A DNA stretch of 29,019 nucleotides from Chara braunii (taxonomy: Eukaryota > Streptophyta > Charophyceae > Charales > Characeae): contig BFEA01000266.1 of assembly GCA_003427395.1 (NCBI GenBank), positions 1,818,406-1,847,424 on the forward strand, read 5' to 3'. The position numbers and the translations under genes were made by a program. Positions 9,231 to 19,367 of this stretch are shown here, one piece after another. The notes under the pieces are model-generated. The model saw nothing but the letters and a program-made list of their open reading frames with translations, did no database searches and was not told the origin of the DNA. Each line of letters starts with the position of its first letter. The stretch's first letter is position 1.

Positions 9231-9430
9231 ACCCTGCTTCCTGATTCTCCCGCCACCCTGATGCCGATCTCGATCCCGACCCCCCATCTCCCCGATTCTG
9301 ATTGCCTGATTGGGACCTTACCCCCAGGCCCGACCTCGCTACCTGCCCCCCTTGACCCCGATCCCGACTTCTCTTCCCCCATCCCTCTTCCCGCCCCTCC
9401 CTCCTTGTTCCCACTTTGATTGACACACGG

Positions 9431-9700
9431 CAGTGACTGGAAGATAGACAGACCCCCTATACAGAAAACACAGACCCTCCCATACAAAAAACATGGCTAG
9501 CCTGAAGCATGAAGCAATAAGAAGGGAAGGAAAATGACGAACACATATAATTTGGTATCAGGGAGCCATGGGTCACCACTCGATAGACTGGAGACCCCGG
9601 GGTGGGCATGAGAGGACGTAGATAGAATCTACGAATGGAGCTTCCTCCTCCTCCCACCCGCCTCCCGCAGATAGCACAGAGGGGCACCCCGTCGACCATC
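9431..9700. other. spacer, possible 5' UTR of LINE copy A
   Basis: No frame on either strand has a recognisable motif. The first ORF1-like codons of copy A follow at about 9720. The exact 5' end of the element cannot be placed without a second full-length copy. Confidence 0.35.
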
Positions 9701-9719
9701 TCCCTTCCCGACAAAACTG

Positions 9720-11005
9720 TTGAAGGATATACAAGAAATGAAGGAACTGCAGAATGGAGAGGAAGGCAAACAAACACCCCCTCAGTCTTGGGTTGATAAA
9801 CTCAAGAAGATGTATGCAGGATAAACCCTGTCAGTCCAACGAAAAGGAGAAGGGGAGGACAACCTGGAAATCCCATTGGTAACCTTACCACGGCCTCAAC
9901 ATTTTTTCTAGCAAAATTCCTGACCAACCCGGAGGACAAGATAATTAATCAGGCGGGGAAGAAACACATAGTAAAGGTCCTCCCGAGCGACATGTTTAAG
10001 AAAGGGACACAATTTATACCAGACATGCAAGCACGTGGGTGTTTTATGATGACGCCGCTTATAAATCGGCAAACGATAAGGTAGGGTGGATCAGGAAGCG
10101 TCTCGCAACCCTCAAAGGATCAGAGGAGGGTGCACGAGACTTCTTTCTAATCCAACCTATCTCATCGACAGTTTTTACAACAATTTGCATGTTTGTTTTA
10201 GACAAGCGAATTATGGACTCATGGCGGAGCATACCCTGTGGGCGTTCAGAGGTTCGGACAACAAAAGCCGAAAAAGAAGCGGGAACAACTAATGACAGAC
10301 TATTACTGGGTGGAATTCTGACATGTGCCCATAAAAATCCAAGGGGCATTCGTGCAGGAGCTCGCCCAAAAATACGACATCGTCGATTTTATCGACCCCC
10401 TTCCCCCTCACGTGGCCCCAAGGGACGATTATCTTATGATAGCTCTAGATATTCCCAATGGCCACATCTTCACCATCGACGATGTCATTCCCTTTCGGGT
10501 ACGGGGGAAGGACTTCAGAATCCATACAGCACACAAGACACTGCCTTGGTGTTTCAAGTGCCAGGTGTACGAACATCTTCCCCTGGACTCGGAGTGCCCC
10601 CACCATCCGGCAAAAAAAATCAGGTCTACGGGCCGCCTGCTACGCGATCCGTTCAAGGACACCTGGTGGAGGACGGTAGATGTCGGACATGAAGGTTGGG
10701 TATATATGGATGAGCCACGGGACGGAGGAGGGGTAAGGGGGTGGGAATGGGAGAAAGGTGGAGCAGCAAACTGGGACACAGCCACCAGGCCAATGGATCC
10801 CCCCAAAACCGGTGGACGTGCACATGGAAAGACCACCAACCTCTCACACCCCTTACAGTCCCACCCTCAAAAAGAGAAAAGCACACCAACCAACAACCAA
10901 CAAAACATGCCAGAAACAATAGGGTCTGAGCCTCGGATTGAGCCTCGAACAGAGCCCAAACCACAAAACTTCATCACCTCGGCAGACATAGGGGAACTGT
11001 GGTAG
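9720..11005 (+). pseudogene. LINE ORF1 of copy A, N-terminal half with CCHC knuckle
   Basis: ORF1 proteins of LINEs bind element RNA and form the RNP. The reading is split over frames. LAKFLTNPEDK...IPDMQARG comes at about 9900-10040, VGWIRKRLATLKGSEEGARD at 10083-10140, and an open frame at 10325-11005 has IQGAFVQELAQKYDIVDFID, ALDIPNGHIFTIDDVIPFRV and a zinc knuckle CFKCQVYEHLPLDSEC (CX2CX4HX6C) near 10550-10597. The layout (fold of a DUF4283-like domain, then one knuckle) is that of plant LINE/gag-like ORF1 proteins. The knuckle has six rather than the usual four residues before the last Cys. After it the chain is low-complexity and Pro/Thr-rich, ending in a stop at 11003. Confidence 0.65.
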
Positions 11006-11474
11006 GCTCCACCCCCAAAGAAAAAAACATCCCCCGACAAACAAGGAAAGCTGCCAAACCAACGAACTGGAATAGACAATCGATTTTAGGTACTGGCAAC
11101 ATAAGTAGAGGACAAATAAATAGCAGCACGACAATCAGGAGAATTGGGACAGCATGAACCTCAGGAATAGACAGGGGGAGGAGGGAAAGGTAAGAGACAT
11201 GGAAGACTGGATTCCCCTTGGGGAGGAAGCAATGTACGGGTAATCAAGGGGGGAGGAGGGGGAGAAGGGAACCCCCCGGGAGAAGGAAGCAATGAGCAAA
11301 TGAATGGGAAGGGAGTGGAGGGAGGCGTTGGGACGACACAAGAGAGGGAGAGGCAACCGGCCCGGGTGGAGGGTCCCCATCAGGCGACCAGGAAACATAT
11401 TCCAGGGGAGGGAACAAATGCGGACCTAACCCAAGAATCCCCCCAAACAGACCCTTCCCAAGGGACCCTAGCCA

Positions 11475-12467
11475 GTGAAGAAACCCCCTCCGGAATGGAC
11501 CCGTTTTCTGCAAGCTTTTGAACCCCAACCCATGGATTGGGAACCACCGACAATCTCGCCGGATGAGGAAATGACGGACACCACGCCTGAGGCCTGGGGG
11601 TCGCAAGGGGAAGAAGATACTGAAACCAGACTAAAGGGCCTAGCGGAATGGCTAATCGGCCAGCTCCAGGCTCTGTACATAAGCCAAGCAGAGACATATT
11701 GGGACGAGGCTTATGTACAACTCTTCTCCCTATTGGACAAGAGCCTCAGCCTGAAACAGGCTTTGAAACAAGGCCTATCCCTAGACATCGATTGGCAACA
11801 GGTGTTGAACAAAATTTGGAACATCGTTCACAGAAAATTACAGTCTCCCACAACTTTTGAAGCACCCACAACTGCCGAAACACGCACCAGGTCCCAAGAA
11901 ACAGTAAACTCCTCGAGTGGTGCTGACAAACTGCCCCCATATCCCCCTGATCAGTCTCCCCCCGATGAGGTCACGCAACAGGCCATGCACGCTGCCCACA
12001 GTGAACAGGGAGAGAGAGAGGCAGCGGAGGCGGAAGAAACAAGCCTGTCAAAGCGGGCCAAACTGCGTCACCTAATTGAAAAAGGGCTATATCATAAGAG
12101 TTTGCCAAAAGGAAACAAGGTACTGGTATTATCGATCAGGAGGAAAGCCGAAAAACGGGAGTTGGGTCTGTCATCTGCCGAGTCCGAGGACACCTATACC
12201 CCTGCCTATGGAGGAATGACACTACACAATTGACACATCCAGAGGGAAGGGGCACCTAGGACTCAGACAGTCATGGAATTTATTGTTAGTCACTACAAAC
12301 CAAGAGCAATGACCATGATCACTGTATCAATGGTAGGCTTGAAGATGACCTATAAGGATCTCTACGTGAAATTCGAAGAAACCAAGGAGGATGGATTGCA
12401 ATGGTACACACATAACATGCTCCTGGATATCCAACAATTAAAGATCAAGGATCATCAAGTCGAGTAA
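11475..12467 (+). pseudogene. LINE copy A: conserved region between ORF1 knuckle and ORF2, function unknown
   Basis: A 252-codon open frame (11475-12233) followed by a short continuation in another frame (12273-12467). It has a Pro-rich, acidic start (EPQPMDWEPP), then a helical segment with GLAEWL, YWDEAYVQLF and LLDKSLSLKQALKQGL, then a Ser/Glu-rich linker. The continuation has YKDLYVKFEETKEDGLQW. Copy B matches in the same order: PKPMEIEE, GLQEVADWI, LEFWDTVYREL, LLESSASLHKALFQGL, and IKDIYLKYEHKKSDDFRW. Conservation between diverged copies implies it was under selection. I do not recognise the domain. It could be the C-terminal half of ORF1 or a separate ORF. Confidence 0.6.
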
Positions 12468-12616
12468 TATTTGGTCGACCGATGAAATACTCATATGCAT
12501 TTGCACGATACTGAGGAAAAACATCTTCAACAGGGGAATAGATTGGGAGACGCAAGAATGGGCGCAATTACTAAACAGATAAGGAAGGGCTAGAGGGTAC
12601 ACAATCACAACCTACG

Positions 12617-13440
12617 ATGGACTGGGTAGAAGTGGTGTATGGGAGAAATAGAAATTGAAAACGCATTCTGCAGCAAGCGGACCTAGATATCATAACGATT
12701 AATGTAAACGGTCTAGCGTCACGCAACCCATAAAAAATTAAAGCGTTATGGGACTTGATGAGAGGGGTGGGGAAAAGATCATGGTCGGACGTGGTATGCG
12801 TGCAAGAGACCCACCTAATGGACACACCCGAACACCACAGGGCCCACAAACAAGCCGGACCCTACCAAAGCTACCAAGCATTCGCCCCGTGTCCAGGGAG
12901 CTCAGGGGTAGCAATCTCGATTCCGCCAGAATCACGATTGGAAGTTCTATACTGGGAGAAGGATGCGGAGGAGGGACGGTGAGTGAAAGTGTTGGGTACG
13001 TTGGAACTAGAAATCGTGTGTATAGTAGCCATATATGCCCCAAACACAACCCATGAAAGAAGGACCTTCGTTGAAAAAATAGAAACAATCCCTATCCCAG
13101 AGGTTCTACTAATATTAGCAGGAGACTTCGATGCGGCACTGGACAGGTGACTCGACTGATGGAGAGTCTCTCATACTACCGCACATAACGCAGAGGAGGA
13201 CGAGCGAATGTTGAGAGAATTGTGCACTCCCCTTTCGCTCTTTGACACCTTCAGACGTAACTATCCTACTCAAAGAGCCTTTACGTGCATCCAAAACAAT
13301 GATCCCGCCAGATTATCTAAATCTCATATCGACCTCATCCTGGCTTTAGAAGAACTGGGAGGGGGGCTTTCGGAGGCAGCAATACTACCAACTAGCCCGT
13401 ACACTGCGCTAGACCACAAGATGTGCATGGCAGTATGAAC
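12617..13440 (+). pseudogene. ORF2 APE-type endonuclease domain of copy A
   Basis: This domain nicks the target to prime reverse transcription. The start at 12617 is chosen because MDWVEVVYG aligns with MNVVNALYG at the ORF2 start of copy B. Motifs in order: DIITINVNG, CVQETHLMD, GVAISIP, LAGDFDAALD, SHIDLIL and LDHKMC, matching the catalytic Asn, Glu, Asp and His positions of the family. In-frame TGA codons interrupt it at 12656, 12980, 13148 and 13157, each where copy B has Trp or Arg. Another stop is at about 13436. Confidence 0.8.
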
Positions 13441-14133
13441 GTTTCATGGACGACCAGACCAGGGAGCCAGCTACTATAAACTAAACACCTCATTGCTTAA
13501 AACTAAGTCCATCCAGAGGTACCTACAGCAGGCCTGGGACTTATGGAAAGATTCCCTCCCACAACAAAAATCACAAACTGCCTGGTTTAACAATGGTTGT
13601 TCTTCATGTCAAAAAAAAAAAATGAATACTCCAAACAACTAGCTGCCCAGAGACATCAGCAAGAAGTCATAATTATGCAAAACTTAGTGAATGCAGAACA
13701 GGAGAAAAATTCACAAGGGCATGAACAGAGGACCGTTGAATTACAAGTTCGTATACAATAACTAAAGAATCAACTTCTTAAACATGCACAATATGAATGA
13801 CAAAGAGCCCAAACAAGGGCAAGGCTATCCAGATTCTCCATGGAAGGGGCAATGGACCCTCACTTCTTCAGGTTGGCTAGAGCACGAACCCAGAGAACCA
13901 CGATCGAAGCACTTCATGAACCTAACGTCAGGGATTCAGACCCGACCATTAGCACAACCCGCTGAACAAAGATAACATATGACTTCTATAAAGATTTGTT
14001 TTGTTCATATATAGACAAATCGGATGCACTATATCACGACCACCTAATACAAAAATTCTTGGAACCAGTGAATAAAACACTAACATCTGAACAACGCGAT
14101 GCTCTGGAAGCCTCACTCTCCAAACGTGAGATA
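13441..14133 (+). pseudogene. ORF2 endonuclease-RT linker of copy A
   Basis: YYKLNTSLL, WFNNG and NEYSKQLAAQRH correspond to FYKLNTSLL, WFNNG and NEYSKLLAARRY of copy B. Then come SMEGAMDPHFFRLAR and TTIEAL. An A run near 13612 shifts the frame. Stops occur at 13759 and 13798; the latter aligns with a Trp codon in copy B. Confidence 0.7.
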
Positions 14134-15340
14134 TAGGCTGCCCTTCTACAAATGGAGGAAAAAGCCCCGGGGATAGACAAATTCCCTAAAGAGTTCTGGA
14201 AGTCACATGGGACTTCATGAGCCAAGGTGTTATGGACTTTTACGATGAAGTGTGGCTCACAGGGGAAATGAGAGAAATGGTGGGTCAAGGGATATTAACC
14301 TTCCTATATAAAAAAGGGGATAAAATGAACATCAGAAACTATAGACCAATAACGCTCCTTACAGTAGTGTACAAAATGTTGTCTAAACAACAATTTCGTC
14401 AAAACGAACATGTTTTATTTTTTGAACGAAATTGAAAACAAAAAAATTGGCCCGATTTAGGTCGATATTTTCATCTCCTGAGGGTACAGCGTTATGAAAA
14501 CGCCCTACCCCCTGGATGCAAATCAAGTCCAGATACATCCAGGGGGGTACGACGTTTTCAGAACGTCGTACCCCCTGGATTCCAGCTAAGTCCAGATACA
14601 TCCAAGGGGTCCAGCGTTTTAAGGACGCCGGACCCTCAAGGGCTTGAAATTTCCACCTAAATCGTTCTAATTTATGAGGTTTTAATTTCGTTCAAAAAAT
14701 AAAATTTGTCCGTTTTGACGAAATTGTTGTTTCTAAAGCTCTGATGAACAAAATGATCCAAGTAATGGGAGACATCATCCACCCTGTCCAATCCGGCTTC
14801 ATGGAAAACAGGAACGTACAAGAAAACATTTTACTGATTCACGAGATCCTCCAGCTCACGAGACTGTCTCGTCAAAACGCAGCCTTAGTCTTCATAGACT
14901 TTGAAAAGACCTATGATCATGTGGATTGGTTGTTCCTGGACAAATGTTTAAAAAAAATAAACTTTGGATCGGACTTCAGATGTTGGATACAAATACTACA
15001 GTAAAACGCCACAACATGCGTCCAAGTTAATGAAAATCTTGTGCCCCCCCTACATCTAGAGCGATCGGTCCGCCAGGGAGATCCGATTGCCCCGTTTCTC
15101 TTCCTAAACATAATGGAAGCATTAGCTGCCAATCTTCGGGCTAACAAAAACATCACTAAAATCAGAGTCACACACATATCGGAGGACGCAATCCCGGTAT
15201 GTTCCCTATTTGCGGATGATCTCACAATAATGGTAGAAGTCACGCACCGCAACATGGAGGAAATCCAACATATGATCGATAGGTTTGCTAAAGTTTCAGA
15301 CATGAAAGTGAATTGGGGATCTAAGACACAAGGATGGTGA
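14134..15340 (+). pseudogene. ORF2 reverse transcriptase domain of copy A (interrupted)
   Basis: AALLQMEEKAPGIDKFPKEFW starts the RT; KKGDKMNIRNYRPITLLTVVYKM is the next fingers motif. The TIR element at 14386-14731 splits the domain, after which ALMNKM..., VFIDFEKTYDHVDW, RSVRQGDPIAPFLF and the catalytic box FADD (15209-15220) follow. Unlike copy D, both Asp of the box remain. There are a TAG at 14134, a frameshift near 14205 and a TAA at 15002. The frame between the RT halves closes again if the element and one target repeat are ignored, so the insertion came after the reading frame was formed. Confidence 0.8.
14382..14735. mobile_element. 346-bp MITE-like TIR element (14386-14731) with TCTA target duplication
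   Basis: The terminal inverted repeats are 48 bp (14386-14433 and 14684-14731) with three mismatches and begin AACAACAATTTCGTCAAAAC. The 4-bp direct repeat TCTA flanks it (14382-14385, 14732-14735). Removing the element and one TCTA gives codons co-linear with copy B (YKMLSKALMNKM versus YKMMAKALANRM). It has no coding capacity. The interior holds two direct copies of a 'taccccctggat..aa.tcaagtccagatacatccaggggg' type block, each a hairpin, so most of the element folds on itself. I cannot assign a superfamily; a 4-bp duplication is unusual among plant MITEs. Confidence 0.9.
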
Positions 15341-17180
15341 AGCCATTAGAGACCCTGATAAGAATCCTAGAGGTATCTATGACTGTAGAGGGATGACCAT
15401 CAATCAACGACGAGTGGATTAACGCCCTGGTTCAACACAAACTTAACAACTGGAGGACCAAACACACATCCCTCTTCGGTCGAGCCCTAGTTCACAATAA
15501 CGTGATTTTTGCAACACTATGGTATAAGTCCCTGATGTGGCCATTGAGCAAAGCGGCCTTGAGAAGTTTACGGAAAAAGGTAGTGACGTTCTTATAGAGG
15601 GGGGATGAGGAGCAGAGCAATGCAATAAGCCGAGTTGTTTGGGACTCATTTATCCAGCCGAAAGCAGGGGGAGGTCCGAGAATAATTGACCCTGCCACGC
15701 AAGTACAGGCGTTACGAGTAAAATGGATAAAAAAACTTATCTTTGCCCCCCAAAACCCGTGGTGCATTTTAGCCCTGGAGCATTTGGCCCGGTTGGCCTC
15801 GACAACCCCCTATATGATTCACCCGCTGACCTGGTTGGAGGATCGATTCTGGACAATCCCACGCAATCTCCCACATGGAAGGGAGGAGTCAAAAGGAGGT
15901 GGTAAGACGTCGGATAACTTTTGGCCATCTCTGCTACAAACCTGGCGTAATCTTCCGCTCACAGAAAGGGTTTACCTCAACAGTTGGGAAGAGGTCCACC
16001 GCCAACCCCTTTTTGGAAATAGATGGGTGACAGACATGAGGGGCTGCGTCATGACAAGCTCATCCCCCCCTGGAAAAGCTGGGTCAAAAATGGGATACTT
16101 AGAGTAGGGGACCTTTGGGACAAGGATAAGCAAGATTGGAAAACGGGGGACCAAATGCGAGCAACCCTAAGGTACTGCCATCACGTAGAAGAGTCACTGG
16201 AAAGCTTTATCGAAATCATCCCACTGGAACGGTACCGGATCCTCAAACGAGGTCCCATGTTGAAGGAAGGAGACTGGGTGACGGACACAGGGACCCCGCT
16301 GAAGGTCGGCCTGATACATATGGTTTCACCCCAAATAGTCTTGGTTGAAGACTACGCTATTACCAAAGCAGACACTCTCCAAGGGAGCAGAGCACCTTTC
16401 GAATGGAGAGACAGAGCAACAATATACCGGGTAAGAGTTATAGAAGAAAAGGGACAAAGGGTGGTGTTCCAGCCAGACAAACCAATCCAGGATCTACCGC
16501 TGGACCCGGCGGAATGGACCTCGCAGTCCCCCCAAAGGAGGGGCACCTGCCCCTGGACCTGGCGGAATGGACCTGGCAGTCCCCCCAAAGGAGGGGAGCC
16601 GCCAAGACAGGCCATACCAGCCTGCACCAGCTAACAGTCAAATCAGCATACAAAATGTTTAGACCTAAAAGGTATTTGAAAGATATGATTAACGATAGAT
16701 GGGCTAAACAATTGAATGCGGACCGTACCCTCCGGTCACCAATCAAATGGTTTAAGGAACAAAAGTATAAACCTATGAAAATCACCTCCCTACAGTGGCA
16801 GATAGCTCACCACTGTTTGCCAACCAATGACTGGTTGACAGACTGAACAAACCTTGAACAAAGAGGTCTGCTGCTCCCATGGTGCCAGCGGTGTCAAAGC
16901 CTCTTCCCTTCCTATAAGAAGGCGGACACCATCGAACATATTTTCATGCAATGTCCGATTGCTCAATTCACATAGAGATGGTGGGATCGTATATGGCGAA
17001 AAATGGAGCCCGACATCCCCTGACTCTGGTCATGGCAAGCCATACTGGCTGGGCATTGGTCGCAGGCAGAAACAACCACAACCTTTGTAGAGAACATGTA
17101 CAGATTAAGAAGGAGGGTGGTGATATGGGCATGCTGGTGGCAAAGATGCACCCTGGCTATGGAAAAGATAGATGGTTGGA
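15341..17180 (+). pseudogene. ORF2 C-terminal region of copy A
   Basis: In order: INDEWINAL and FGRALVHNNVIFATLWYKS (connection block retained here but deleted in copy B), WLEDRFWTIPR, PLFGNRWVTDMRG, IIPLERYRILKRGP, VKSAYKMFRPKRY, QWQIAHHCLPTNDWLTD, CQRC...IEHIFMQCP and RWWDRIW. The zinc ligands CX2C and HX4C are present near 16880-16960. Stops at 15338, 15347, 15595, 16844 and 16973 sit mostly at Trp, Gln or Arg positions of the paralogues. About 54 bp are missing after 15350 relative to copy B, and a 53-bp duplication at 16500 changes frame. Confidence 0.8.
16500..16605. repeat. 53-bp tandem duplication inside LINE copy A
   Basis: Unit 1 (16500-16552) and unit 2 (16553-16605) both read ctggacc.ggcggaatggacct.gcagtccccccaaaggagggg. 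Since 53 is not a multiple of three, the duplication alone shifts the ORF2 frame. Copy B has a single unit (PLDPVEW). Confidence 0.9.
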
Positions 17181-17229
17181 CACAAAGTCACAATTAGACC
17201 TCCTTAGACAAACTGGAGACGGGTACCTG

Positions 17230-18205
17230 CCGTCAGAAAAACAGATAGACTGGAAAAGGCAGGAGTCAAGTACACACGGAGGCCCAGCGTCAGATGCAAG
17301 TGTCAGCGTTCCCCCCCACCCCGTTTCTGGACCCCCCCACTCAGACCAAGCAAAAGGATATCCGCGGGGGCAAGCACAGCAAGACCTGTTCGAAGAAGCA
17401 TTTGGACCAAAACCAATGGAGATAGAAGAGGTCCCGGGGTCCCCTCCACCTCCCCCCCCACCAGAGGTGGAGATGACTAACAGCCAAGAACAGGCCGCAT
17501 CCCAAACAACACAGGCAGAAACAACACACACATCCGTCCCAACAGGGGCAGAAGAGGGAGAAAATGGACTGCACAAGGTAGGGTTGCAAGAAGTGGCTGA
17601 CTGGATAATGGAGAACTTGCACCTGAAATATGGGAACGGGAATTTGGAATTTTGGGACACGGTATATAGGGAGCTCATCCCTCTTCTGGAAAGTAGCGCC
17701 AGTCTCCACAAGGCCCTGTTCCAGGGGTTGCCGGTGGGAGTAAGTTGGTCGGACATCTGCCACAAACTCCTGGGGATTGTGATTGCTCGCTTCCGCCCCC
17801 CTCAAGACCAGGGCCTACACAACGGCAGTGACGACCCCAAAGGAAGCCAGCAACCGCAGGCAGACGGGGGAGCACGGTTGGAGGAGGGGTTGCCTTTTTC
17901 GTTTGCCTGCCTTTGCTGCCCCTCCTCCAACTGTGCTCCCGGCTGGGGCCACCGCAGCCCTGGCACTCACAACTGGGCAAGAGAGACTGGGGATCAAGGA
18001 CATTTACCTGAAATATGAACATAAAAAATCAGACGATTTTCGCTGGTTGGACCAAGAAGGTCTCAAAGACCTGCAGCTTATGAAAATAAAGGCTGCAGAC
18101 CTCTGGACGGTGGAAGAAATTGGGGAATTCTTAGTAAGAATCATCAAACATAACATACGGCAGAAGGGCAGTCTCTTGAACACAGGGAATTGGATGCAGA
18201 TATAG
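17230..18205 (+). pseudogene. LINE copy B: ORF1 C-terminal/conserved unknown region
   Basis: An open frame (part of a 355-codon frame, 16951-18018, whose first part is copy A sequence) has PKPMEIEE, a poly-Pro/Glu linker, GLQEVADWIMENL, LEFWDTVYREL and LLESSASLHKALFQGL. After a frame change it continues to IKDIYLKYEHKKSDDFRW and DLWTVEEIGEFLVRIIKHNI (ending at 18205). The order and motifs match copy A at 11520-12467. The break between the halves coincides with a 22-bp-arm inverted repeat (17868-17940). No function is known to me. It ends 25 bases before the ORF2 start. Confidence 0.6.
17868..17940. repeat. inverted repeat, 22-bp arms, inside copy B
   Basis: Arms 17868-17889 and 17919-17940 are complementary with one mismatch (gggagcac.gttggaggagggg), with a 29-nt T/C-rich loop. 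Copy A shows no equivalent here, and the ORF1 frame changes at this point, so the foldback was probably created by local inverted duplication. Confidence 0.8.
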
Positions 18206-18230
18206 GGGCAGCGGGTTAAAGGAAAAAGCA

Positions 18231-19367
18231 ATGAACGTGGTTAATGCGCTATATGGGAAGGATAAAATATGGAAACAGTGCAAGCGGCAAGCTGACCTCG
18301 ACATACGCTCCCTCAATGTGAACGGAATGGCCGCCGCAAAGCCCCCCAAAAGACAAGCAATAATCGAACAACTAAGGGGAGTTGACGGGAAGGCCTGACC
18401 GGATGTAATATGTCTACAAGAAACCCACCTAATGGATAACCCGAGAGACAACCATACGCACAAGGAGATATGGGCTCACCAAGCCTACCGGGGGCAGGCC
18501 CCGCGCCCTGGCAGCGGGGGAGTAGCAATTTGGATCCCGCCGGATTCCAAAATAGAGATGCTCAACTGGGGAGCAGATCAAGAGGAGGGCCGGTGGGTCT
18601 ACCTACTGGGAATGTTGGAGCTCGAGGTGGTAAGCATTCTAAACGTTTATGCCCCCAATGAACCGGCGGCGCGCCACTCTTTCTTTGAGTCCCCCAGACC
18701 CAAGCTACCGGTAGGTATCCCCGTCATCCTCGTAGGCGATTTCAACGCGGCACCGGACTGTTGGTTGGACAGGTGGAAAATTCCCACCCCCTGCCCGATC
18801 TATATCGAAAACGATGAGAGACTGATCACCGAACTATCGCAATCTCTGAATCTCTTCGACACCTTCCGGAGACTATCCCCCACCACCCGACGTTTCACTT
18901 ACTTTCGTAAGAACAGTGTAGAAAAAGTGTCCAAGTCCCGGATAGATCTAATATTGGCCTCAAAGGGACTACAAGGGGCCCTTCAGATAACTGAGATCTT
19001 CCCTCGCAGCCCCTATCCGGGCCTGGATCACGCGATGTGCGTGACAATCTTCGCCTTCAGAAAAAAAAAACACCAAGGTAACAGCTTCTATAAATTAAAC
19101 ACATCCCTCCTGCCTATCGACCGCTTCAAGACCTACCTAGCTCAAGCGTGGTCCTATTGTCAGGAGCAGAAAGGCCAATTCCAAGACAACATTATATGGT
19201 TCAACAACGGCCTGACTTTTTTGGGCCGCAAGTGCAATGAATACTCAAAACTCCTCGCGGCACGGCGCTATGCTGACGAATCTAACCTGCAGCACCAACT
19301 GCACCAACTGCACCAACAGGAAACCGACTCAGGGGACGATCCAGAAGAACTCGCTAGAACAATTTAG
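18231..19367 (+). pseudogene. ORF2 APE-type endonuclease domain and linker of copy B
   Basis: The start at 18231 gives MNVVNALYGKDKIW, aligned with copy A. Motifs: RSLNVNG, QETHL (18417-18431), GGVAIWIP, GDFNAAPD (18735-18758), SRIDLIL (about 18936-18956) and LDHAMC (His codon 19029-19031). These are the substrate and metal positions of the APE fold, and all look intact. The only break in the domain is a TGA at 18396 where copy A has Trp (SWSDVV). The linker carries a small 9-bp repeat (ctgcaccaa, near 19292-19318) and ends at a TAG at 19365. Confidence 0.85.

Larger units (their letters stand above)
8236..9430. repeat. 1.2-kb polypyrimidine (C/T-rich) tract
   Basis: The plus strand is overwhelmingly C and T, and the minus strand correspondingly G/A-rich. 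Long Arg/Gly/Glu-rich frames on the minus strand (up to 197 codons, 8833-9426) come from this composition and from internal duplications. They have no domain, and parallel frames are open at the same time, so I do not call them genes. The tract lies directly upstream of LINE copy A and could be target DNA or part of its 5' region. Confidence 0.8.
9700..17180 (+). mobile_element. LINE copy A: near full-length, 3'-truncated, decayed
   Basis: This is the longest copy in the window. In order: ORF1 (about 9720-12470), ORF2 with endonuclease (12617 to about 13440), linker, RT (about 14106-15340) and C-terminal region (15341 to about 17150). A 346-bp TIR element is inserted in the RT. The copy stops in the post-zinc helix (WACWWQRC, near 17130-17160) without 3' UTR or A-tail and passes straight into ORF1 sequence of copy B. 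Many in-frame stops, at least two frameshifts and a 53-bp duplication make it non-functional. Confidence 0.85.

Noticed and set aside
8833-9426. A 197-codon minus-strand frame rich in Arg, Gly and Glu.
   Set aside because: It is the shadow of a C/T tract with a 150-bp duplication; overlapping frames are open too, and there is no domain.
9552-9575. tttggtatcagggagccatgg looks like a tRNA-Met primer binding site of an LTR retrotransposon.
   Set aside because: It has a two-base insertion against the usual site, there is no LTR upstream, no polypurine tract and no gag-pol; the neighbouring sequence leads into a LINE.
16951-18018. A 355-codon frame as a single host gene.
   Set aside because: Its first ~90 codons are out-of-frame copy A sequence and the remainder is the ORF1 part of copy B; the frame is open by chance across the A-B junction.
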